From Firmicutes bacterium ADurb.Bin467 (GTDB lineage: Bacteria; Bacillota; Clostridia; Christensenellales; Aristaeellaceae): a DNA stretch of 12,074 nt. Position 1 is the first letter of the stretch. The number at the start of each line of letters is the position of its first letter. Both the position numbers and the translations under genes were made by a program. The DNA is taken from positions 1 through 12,074 of the forward strand of contig MWAC01000165.1 in the NCBI GenBank assembly GCA_002068815.1, given 5' to 3'. Positions 7,608 to 12,074 of the stretch are shown piece by piece. Under the pieces are notes generated by a model, which worked only from the letters and a program-made list of their open reading frames with translations, was not told where the DNA came from and did not search any database.

Positions 7608-7626
7608 CCCCCCTCGCGGAATCAAA

Positions 7627-7656
7627 GAGCCCCCGCCCCTGTTGGGGCGAGAGCTC
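7627..7656 (-). promoter_or_regulatory. 13 bp hairpin in the 5' leader of the transporter mRNA
   Basis: On the - strand, GAGCTCTCGCCCC (7656-7644), loop AACA (7643-7640) and GGGGCGGGGGCTC (7639-7627) pair over 13 positions, two of them G-U. On the + strand those two become C-A mismatches, so the fold favours the - strand RNA. It lies between the predicted start site (about 7679) and the ribosome binding site, ending 19 bases before the ATG. An overlapping alternative stem (GGCGA/UCGCC) competes for the same bases. A role in attenuation or mRNA stability is speculative. Confidence 0.4.
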
Positions 7657-7685
7657 GCCTCGCGGTTTGTATGCGGATCGGGTCG

Positions 7686-7714
7686 ATTATAGCAGAAGCC
7701 CACCCCGGTGTCAA
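7686..7714 (-). promoter_or_regulatory. Perfect-consensus SigA-type promoter for the AEC transporter
   Basis: Read on the - strand: TTGACA (7714-7709), 17 nt spacer (7708-7692), TATAAT (7691-7686), a 12 of 12 match to consensus. The start site should be near 7679, about 72 bases upstream of the transporter ATG at 7607. The region is back-to-back with the promoter of the DnaD operon, with 21 bases between the two -35 boxes. Confidence 0.85.
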
Positions 7715-7735
7715 CGCGCATTTCCAAAATCCGCA

Positions 7736-7764
7736 TTGTTTTTCCGGGGGAATTGTGATATGAT
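7736..7764 (+). promoter_or_regulatory. Extended -10 promoter for the dnaD-like operon
   Basis: TTGTTT (7736-7741), 17 nt spacer, TATGAT (7759-7764), preceded by TG at 7756-7757 as an extended -10 motif. The start site should fall near 7771, leaving only about 16 nt of leader with the GGAGAGG ribosome binding site (7770-7776) at its very 5' end. Divergent from the transporter promoter. Confidence 0.65.
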
Positions 7765-7786
7765 TTTCCGGAGAGGTGGGAAGCCG

Positions 7787-9199
7787 ATGCCGTTTATCAG
7801 CCACGACAAGGGGAGCGCGATGTTCGATGCGACGCCCATCGAGAACATGTTCCTGCTGGAATACCTTCCCGTCGCGCCGGACGACTGCCTGCGCGTGTTT
7901 TTCTACGCGCGCATGCTCTGCCAGCACCCGGAGTTGGGCGACGGCATCCCGGACGTCGCGCGCGCGCTGAAGCTCTCGGACGAGGCCGTCGAGGACGCGT
8001 TCCGCTTCTGGGAGCGCGAGGGGCTCGTCCGGAGGCTCTCCGACCGCCCGCCGACCTACGCGATGCTGCCGATGCGCGGCTTCTCGACGCCCGCGCCGAT
8101 GGACGACCACTACTACCAGTTCCGGGACTTCAACGCGTCGCTGCAGCGGCTGTTCGGCGACTCGGTTCTGCACGGCGAGGTGTCGATCGCGCAGGACTGG
8201 GTGACGGTGTTCGGCCTCTCGCGCGAGGCGGCGCTTCGGATCGCCGAATACGGCATAGGCGACCTGAAGTTCTCGAAGAAGAGCCCGCGCGCGACCTTGC
8301 GCAAGATCGACAACATCGTCAAGGAGTGGGCGGAGCACGGCGTGCGCACGCTCGAGGACGCCGAGCGGATGATCGCCGTCAAAAACGGCAGCTTCGGCGC
8401 GGCGGAGGCGGTCCTGAAGCGGTTCGGGCTGCGCGGGAAGCCGAGCGAGGTCGAGCTCGAGATGGCCGAGAAGTGGCTGCGCGAGTGGGGGCTCTCGGCG
8501 GAGGACGTGCTCGACGCGTGCCAGGCGACCGCGAACGCGCAGAACCCGTCGTTCGGCTACCTCGACAAGGTGCTCGAAAACCGCCGCACCGAGGGCGACC
8601 GCCACTTCGAGCCGCTGAAGAAGGCGCTCGTCGAGCTCGGCAGCAAGGCGCAGCCGACGCCGGAGACGCTCAAGAAATACGCGGGCTTCCTCGAAGCGGG
8701 CTTCGAGCCGCGCACCGTCGAGCTCGCCGCGATTCAGCAGAACGGCAAGAACCGGCACCAGTTCGAGGACCTCGAAAAGCTGCTCTCGATGTGGGCGGAG
8801 CTCGGGCTCTTGCGCGCGGACCAGGCGGAGAGCTACGTCGCCCGCCAGCGCGCGCTGTCCCGGGAGCTCGCGGAGCTCTTGAAGCGCGCGGGGTCGGAGA
8901 AGCGGCCGACGCTCGAGGACATCGAGCTCTACGAGAGCTGGCGCAATAAATTCTCCGAAGAACTCCTGCACTTCGCGGCGGAATCGTGCCGCGAGAAGGG
9001 GCGGCCGATGGTCAACATCGAAAAGCTGCTCGCCCGGTGGGAGAGGGACGGCATATCGACCGTCGAGGCCGCGCGCGCCGCGGCCTCGCGGAACCCGGGC
9101 TTCAAGAACCCGGCGCTCAACTACGAGCAGAGGGCGCTCGAGGGGAACGGGGACGACCTGTTCACCGATCTCACGCAGTACGGGGGGAAGGGCGAATGA
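7787..9199 (+). CDS. DnaD-domain replication initiation protein (DnaD/DnaB-type)
   Basis: Predicted replication initiation or restart protein that helps load the replicative helicase, 470 aa. The N-terminal part (about residues 1-95) looks like the winged-helix domain of the DnaD/DnaB family (FLLEYL; DGIPDVARALKLSDEAVEDAFRFWEREGLVRRL). The rest holds repeated DnaD C-terminal units ending in the I/L-x3-I/L-x2-W-x3-G pattern: KIDNIVKEWAEHGVRTLEDAE (Trp181), LDKVLENRRTEG (Arg266 in place of Trp), LEKLLSMWAELGLL (Trp336) and IEKLLARWERDGISTVEAA (Trp418). The length resembles Bacillus DnaB (about 470 aa), which also sits next to dnaI. The ATG at 7787 is preferred over an upstream in-frame start at 7667 because that would include the promoter; GGAGAGGTGGG lies just before it. 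The stop overlaps the next gene by 4 nt. Family is confident; which paralogue it is remains open. Confidence 0.88.
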   Translation: MPFISHDKGSAMFDATPIENMFLLEYLPVAPDDCLRVFFYARMLCQHPELGDGIPDVARALKLSDEAVEDAFRFWEREGLVRRLSDRPPTYAMLPMRGFSTPAPMDDHYYQFRDFNASLQRLFGDSVLHGEVSIAQDWVTVFGLSREAALRIAEYGIGDLKFSKKSPRATLRKIDNIVKEWAEHGVRTLEDAERMIAVKNGSFGAAEAVLKRFGLRGKPSEVELEMAEKWLREWGLSAEDVLDACQATANAQNPSFGYLDKVLENRRTEGDRHFEPLKKALVELGSKAQPTPETLKKYAGFLEAGFEPRTVELAAIQQNGKNRHQFEDLEKLLSMWAELGLLRADQAESYVARQRALSRELAELLKRAGSEKRPTLEDIELYESWRNKFSEELLHFAAESCREKGRPMVNIEKLLARWERDGISTVEAARAAASRNPGFKNPALNYEQRALEGNGDDLFTDLTQYGGKGE

Positions 9200-10170
9200 C
9201 GAGAGCCGAGCGGGTCCGGAGCCTTCTGGACGAGTACATCCAGCAGCAGCGCGAGAACGCGGCCGCGCTTCGGGAGCGCGAGCGCGAGGCGTACGCGAGG
9301 GACCCGGCGCTCGAAACCCTGCGCGGGCAGACCGTCTCCGTCGCGCTCGACGCGATGCGCGATGCGCTGCAGGAGCCGTCCGAGGACAAGCGCCGCGGGA
9401 TCGCCGAAAAAATGCGCGCCCGGGGGCTGTTCATCAACGGCGAGGTGCGAAGGCGGCTGCGCGCGCTCGGGCTCCCCGAGGACTACCTCGAGGAGCAATA
9501 CCGCTGCCCACTCTGCCGCGACACCGGCTACGTCGGCGACGCGCCGGCGCGCTTCTGCGAGTGCTTCGAGAGGCGGCTCGCGGCGAAGGCGTCGGCAGGG
9601 GTCGCGGTCGAGGGGCAGACGTTCGACCGCTTCAACCCGTTTCTCGCGCCCGAGGAGAACGGCCAGCGCGAGAAGCTCATGCTCGTCAAGAACCTGCTCG
9701 AGGAGTTCGCCGACCGCTACCCGGACGCCCAGTGGCAGAGCATCGTGCTGATGGGGGCGGGCGGGCTCGGCAAGAGCTTTCTGCTGAACTGCGTGCACGA
9801 CCGCGTCGCCCGGCGGGGCTTCGCCGCGCAGCGCGCGACGGCGTTCCGGATGTTCGAGGCGATGCGCGCCCGGCATATGGGCCAAGAGGACGGCGAGGAC
9901 GGCTTCTGCGCGCTTCTCACGGCGCCGCTTTTGTTGATCGACGACCTCGGCACCGAGCCCGTCATGCGCAACATCACCGTCGAATACCTGTTCATGCTCC
10001 TGAACGAGCGCATCGAGGCCGGGCTTTCGACGATGGTGACGACGAACCTCGCGCCGCCGCAGCTTCTCGAGCGGTACGGCGAGCGCGTCGTCTCGCGGCT
10101 GTTCGACCGCGCGCGCGGGCTGACCGTCCGGCTCGAGGGGAGGGACTTGCGGCTCTATGGACGGTGTTGA
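9196..10170 (+). CDS. DnaI/DnaC-type AAA+ helicase loader ATPase
   Basis: AAA+ ATPase, 324 aa, predicted to load the replicative helicase together with the DnaD-domain protein encoded just upstream. The N-terminal helical region (about 1-100, rich in charged residues) precedes a zinc-binding motif C-x2-C-x13-C-x-C (Cys104, Cys107, Cys121, Cys123), as in DnaI. The ATPase domain has Walker A GAGGLGKS (187-194), Walker B LLLIDDLG (Asp249-Asp250), a sensor 1 Asn in MVTTNLAP, and SRLFDRA, the position of the conserved arginine finger. The start ATG overlaps the previous stop as ATGA with GGGGGGAAGGG upstream, so the two are translationally coupled. The end overlaps the next gene by 14 nt. An IstB-like ATPase is the main alternative, but the Cys motif and the partner gene favour DnaI/DnaC. 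Confidence 0.92.
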   Translation: MTRAERVRSLLDEYIQQQRENAAALREREREAYARDPALETLRGQTVSVALDAMRDALQEPSEDKRRGIAEKMRARGLFINGEVRRRLRALGLPEDYLEEQYRCPLCRDTGYVGDAPARFCECFERRLAAKASAGVAVEGQTFDRFNPFLAPEENGQREKLMLVKNLLEEFADRYPDAQWQSIVLMGAGGLGKSFLLNCVHDRVARRGFAAQRATAFRMFEAMRARHMGQEDGEDGFCALLTAPLLLIDDLGTEPVMRNITVEYLFMLLNERIEAGLSTMVTTNLAPPQLLERYGERVVSRLFDRARGLTVRLEGRDLRLYGRC

Positions 10171-10666
10171 GGCGGAGGTCTACGCGGCACTCCGGCGGAT
10201 GGGCATCCCTTGCGACAGCGTCGATCACGCGCCGGTGCACACGATCGAGGACTGCAGGGTCGCAGAGGAACTGCTGGGCGGAATCGTCCCGAAAAACCTG
10301 TTCCTGACGCCGCGCAACGAGAGCGCGTTCTACCTGCTGCTTACGCGCGCGGAGAACTTCCGGACCGCGGACGTCTCGAAGAAGATCGGCTCTTCGCGGC
10401 TGAGCTTCGCGAGCGCGGAGAGGCTGATGGAGAAGATGCGCACGCTCCCCGGCGCGATCAGCCCTATGGGGCTTCTCTTCCCCGAGGCGCGCGAGGTGAA
10501 GCTGATCGTCGACCGGGAGTTGCTGTCGCTCCCGCGGCTTCTGTTCCACCCGTGCGTGAACACGGCGACGCTCTCGATGTCCTCGACCGACTTCTTCGAA
10601 AAATTCCTGCCGGGCGCCGGGCACGCGCCGATCATGATCGACATCTGCCGGGAGGGAGCGCAATGA
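10157..10666 (+). CDS. Prolyl-tRNA editing deacylase, YbaK/PrdX (ProXp-ala-like) family
   Basis: Freestanding trans-editing protein, 169 aa, the family's usual size. Relatives hydrolyse alanine (or cysteine) wrongly attached to tRNA-Pro, a task otherwise done by the insertion domain of ProRS. Visible family features are VDHAPVHTIED near the N-terminus, AEELLGGIVPKNLFLTPRN with the conserved Lys46, KKIGSSRLSFASAERL, LPGAISPMGLLFPEA, and LLFHPCVNTATLSMSSTDF around His131. These match PrdX of the clostridia more closely than YbaK itself. The ATG at 10157 lies inside the end of the helicase-loader gene (14 nt overlap) with GGGGAGGGA about 12 nt upstream, a weakly spaced ribosome binding site, so coupling is likely. 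The stop overlaps the next ATG by 4 nt. The exact aminoacyl specificity is not readable. Confidence 0.9.
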   Translation: MDGVEAEVYAALRRMGIPCDSVDHAPVHTIEDCRVAEELLGGIVPKNLFLTPRNESAFYLLLTRAENFRTADVSKKIGSSRLSFASAERLMEKMRTLPGAISPMGLLFPEAREVKLIVDRELLSLPRLLFHPCVNTATLSMSSTDFFEKFLPGAGHAPIMIDICREGAQ

Positions 10667-11523
10667 AAATCGACTGGAGGCGCGACACGAAGCGCCTCGT
10701 GCTGGTCATCGCGGGGTCGATTTTGATCGCGGTCAACATACGCGCGTTCGTGCAGGCCGCGGAGATGTACCCCGGCGGCATCATGGGCCTGTCGCTGCTC
10801 GTGCAGACGGTGTTCCGCACGTATCTGCACGTCGAGATTCCGTTCACCGCGTTCAACCTCGCGTTCAACGCGGTGCCGGTGTACATCGGATTGCGCTTTC
10901 TCGGGCGGAAGTTTACGCTCTTGTCGCTCGTCGCGATCGCGCTCTCGAGCGTCCTGACCGACGTGCTGCCCGACATGCGCATCACCTCCGATCCGCTGCT
11001 CATCTGCGTGTTCGGCGGCATACTCGGCGCGTTCGCCGGGAGCCTGTGCCTGCGCGCCGACGCGACCGCCGGCGGCACCGACTTCATCGCGATGTACATG
11101 GCCCAGAAATACGAGCGCGACGCGTTCAACACGATATTCGCCGCGAACGCCGTGATGCTGGGCGCCGCGGGGCTCCTGTTCGGCTGGGAGAAGGCGCTCT
11201 ACTCGATCATCTACCAGTACGCGTCGATGCAGGCGCTGCGCGCGTTCTACAAGAGCTTCCAGAAGCACACGCTGTTCATCATCACCGACAAGCCCGAGGC
11301 GGTCTACGAGAAGATTCAGAAGACGACGCACCACGGCGGCACGCTGTTTCGCGGCACGGGGCTCTACGAGCAGAAGGAGCGCACGATGGTCTACTCGGTC
11401 GTCTCCTCCGACGAGATACGAAACGTGCTGCTCGAGGTCAAGAAGGCCGACGAGCGCGCGTTCGTGAATATCGTCAAGACGGACCGGTTCGCGGGGAGGT
11501 TCTACCGGAAGCCTACCGACTAA
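10663..11523 (+). CDS. YitT-family membrane protein with C-terminal DUF2179 domain
   Basis: Multi-pass membrane protein of unknown biochemical role, 286 aa, a normal size for the YitT family. The N-terminal membrane part (DUF161 repeats, about residues 10-190) shows five or six hydrophobic helices and the typical VQAAEMYPGGIMGLSLL and ATAGGTDFIAMYM motifs, each near the start of a repeat. The cytoplasmic DUF2179 domain (about 205-280) includes KHTLFIITDKPEAVYEKI, HHGGTLFRGTGLYEQKER and FVNIVKTDRFAGRFY. The ATG overlaps the preceding stop as ATGA, with GGAGGGAG upstream. It is the last gene of the four-gene unit; its stop TAA is followed after one base by the inverted-repeat element. No link between its function and DNA replication is known to me. 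Confidence 0.92.
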   Translation: MKIDWRRDTKRLVLVIAGSILIAVNIRAFVQAAEMYPGGIMGLSLLVQTVFRTYLHVEIPFTAFNLAFNAVPVYIGLRFLGRKFTLLSLVAIALSSVLTDVLPDMRITSDPLLICVFGGILGAFAGSLCLRADATAGGTDFIAMYMAQKYERDAFNTIFAANAVMLGAAGLLFGWEKALYSIIYQYASMQALRAFYKSFQKHTLFIITDKPEAVYEKIQKTTHHGGTLFRGTGLYEQKERTMVYSVVSSDEIRNVLLEVKKADERAFVNIVKTDRFAGRFYRKPTD

Positions 11524-11524
11524 G

Positions 11525-11548
11525 CAAAAAAGCGGCGGCGCCGCTTTC
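11525..11548 (-). terminator. Intrinsic terminator for the - strand oxidoreductase gene (left arm)
   Basis: On the - strand this arm folds as AAAGCGGC, loop GCC, GCCGCTTT, an 8 bp stem, and the 3' strand of the stem runs into six consecutive T (11531-11526). That is a good Rho-independent terminator for transcription coming from the reductase gene at the right. On the + strand only TTTC follows the stem, so it should be weak in that direction. Confidence 0.6.
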
Positions 11549-11551
11549 AGG

Positions 11552-11579
11552 GCATCAAAAAACCGCGGTTTTTTGATGC
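11552..11579. repeat. 28 bp perfect palindrome with A6/T6 stem
   Basis: The sequence runs from GCATCAAAAAACC to GGTTTTTTGATGC around a CCGCGG centre; every base pairs with its mirror partner. It matches the plan of the hairpin at 6612-6638 but with three paired substitutions, so both appear to be copies of one structured motif found at convergent gene ends. Confidence 0.7.
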
Positions 11580-11745
11580 ATAGGAAGAATGTGCTTCGGC
11601 TCGCTGAAATCCTCACGGATTTCCGGGCGCGATCCTGACGGTAGGAATCGTTTTACCTCCGCTACGCTCCGTAAAAACCAAATTCACCGCGCATGTCGCT
11701 GAATTTGATTTTATGGGTCGGTCGGCGATACTTTGTCGATGGGCC

Positions 11746-11769
11746 GAAAGCGGCGCCGCCGCTTTTTTG
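11746..11769 (+). terminator. Intrinsic terminator for the dnaD-yitT operon (right arm)
   Basis: On the + strand AAAGCGGC (11747-11754), loop GCC, GCCGCTTT (11758-11765) forms an 8 bp GC-rich stem running into a T6 tract (11763-11768). It lies about 225 bases past the yitT stop, beyond the rest of the inverted-repeat element, so the yitT transcript would carry most of that element as a 3' tail. It ends 5 bases from the stop codon of the convergent reductase gene. Confidence 0.65.
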
Positions 11770-11773
11770 TTGG

Positions 11774-12074
11774 CTATCGTATGAAGTTGGTTCTATAAAC
11801 CTTCTCCGCGAGGGGGGGCAATACCCCCTTCTCCCTTCCGGCCTCGATGCACCTGAGCAGCCACGCCATGTTGCGCCCGAGGTTGCGCATCGTCTGGAGC
11901 CCCTCCTGATCCTTGAGCACCTCCTCCGGCGTGTTTCCGTGCACCATGTTCCAGTAGGTCGAGGAGACGACGGGCATCTGCGCGATCGTGAAGTACTTGT
12001 TCAAAACGTCGATCGACGCCGTCGTGCCCGCGCGCCGGGCGGACGCGACCGCCGCGGCCGGCTTGTGGCGGAAC
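11774..12074 (-). CDS. Flavodoxin-fold NAD(P)H-dependent FMN reductase family protein (N-terminus outside window)
   Basis: The frame is open to the window edge, so only the C-terminal 99 residues are seen; the gene begins beyond 12074. The visible part starts FRHKPAAAVASARRAGTTAS and continues IDVLNKYFTIAQMPVVSSTYWNMVHGN, a strongly conserved stretch of flavodoxin-like NAD(P)H-dependent FMN reductases/iron-sulfur flavoproteins. It forms the later flavin-contacting part of the fold. The end, LGRNMAWLLRCIEAGREKGVLPP, is the usual amphipathic helix. A TTG at 12004 can be read as a start but sits in the middle of the conserved domain and is rejected. The stop TAG is 4 bases from the inverted-repeat element. 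It converges on yitT. The family is clear; the substrate is not. Confidence 0.85.
   Translation of the reverse strand, partial: FRHKPAAAVASARRAGTTASIDVLNKYFTIAQMPVVSSTYWNMVHGNTPEEVLKDQEGLQTMRNLGRNMAWLLRCIEAGREKGVLPPLAEKVYRTNFIR

Larger units (their letters stand above)
11525..11769. repeat. ~245 bp non-coding element bounded by perfect 24 bp inverted repeats
   Basis: The left arm (11525-11548, beginning CAAAAAAGCGGCGG) is the exact reverse complement of the right arm (11746-11769, ending GCCGCTTTTTTG), 24 of 24 bases. Between them are a 28 bp perfect palindrome (11552-11579), GAAATCC-tcac-GGATTTC (11606-11623), an imperfect stem GTTTTAC/GTAAAAAC (11650-11678) and CAAATTCA/TGAATTTG with inner GCG/CGC (11679-11707). 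There is no credible ORF inside and no clear target-site duplication at the ends. The element fills the gap between two convergent stop codons almost exactly. It could be a MITE-like element or a paired bidirectional terminator region with a structured interior. The arms are certain; the nature is not. Confidence 0.75.

Noticed and set aside
7612..7665. Direct repeat CCTCGCGG at 7612-7619 and 7658-7665
   Set aside because: Only 8 bp in GC-rich sequence; it is probably chance and is largely explained by the leader hairpin region.
7667..7786. Upstream in-frame start for the DnaD-domain gene
   Set aside because: It would span both divergent promoters; the ATG at 7787 follows GGAGAGGTGGG and the residues before it have no similarity to the family.
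11525..11769. Insertion sequence interpretation of the inverted-repeat element
   Set aside because: No transposase frame and no clear flanking target duplication; at most a MITE-like remnant, so it is listed as a repeat.
11774..12004. Complete 76-residue gene starting at a TTG at 12004
   Set aside because: The frame continues upstream to the window edge with conserved reductase sequence (KPAAAV..RRAGTTAS), so this is the C-terminal part of a larger gene.

Overview
The window is GC-rich, almost fully coding bacterial chromosome. The gene families point to a Firmicutes/Clostridia-type bacterium: a Pst-PhoU block followed by a PhoB/PhoR pair, a DnaD-domain protein next to a DnaI/DnaC-type ATPase, a YitT protein with a C-terminal DUF2179 domain, and a freestanding YbaK/PrdX deacylase. 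The combination of Clostridia-like genes with high GC suggests a high-GC clostridial lineage, but I cannot name a genus. I see no rRNA, tRNA, CRISPR array, transposase or phage gene.

Region 1 (1-5210, + strand) is the distal part of a phosphate operon: pstC (5' end outside the window), pstA, pstB, phoU, a PhoB-type response regulator and a PhoR-type sensor kinase. Genes overlap or nearly abut (ATGA overlaps at pstC/pstA and pstB/phoU, 11 nt overlap at phoB/phoR), so they are probably one coupled transcription unit. PstC/PstA form the channel, PstB is the ATPase, PhoU links transporter state to the kinase, and PhoR/PhoB control transcription under phosphate limitation. The odd point is PstB: about 14 residues just after the Walker B motif are missing in frame, including the D-loop.

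Region 2 (5207-6439, + strand) is an iron-type alcohol dehydrogenase of the YqhD/butanol dehydrogenase group with its own near-consensus promoter, whose -35 box overlaps the phoR stop codon.

Region 3 (6440-7607) is a convergent gap packed with four consecutive perfect inverted repeats, then an AEC-family transporter on the - strand driven by a perfect TTGACA-N17-TATAAT promoter.

Region 4 (7736-11523, + strand) is a tightly coupled four-gene unit that starts from a promoter back-to-back with the transporter promoter: a DnaD-domain replication protein, a DnaI/DnaC-type helicase loader, a PrdX-type prolyl-tRNA editing protein and a YitT-family membrane protein.

Region 5 (11524-12074) is a second convergent gap filled almost exactly by a roughly 245 bp element bounded by perfect 24 bp inverted repeats, followed by the C-terminal 99 codons of a flavodoxin-fold NAD(P)H-dependent FMN reductase on the - strand. 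The two convergent gaps each hold one copy of a similar A/T-stem hairpin that differs by compensatory base changes. No gene-free stretch exceeds 300 bases.
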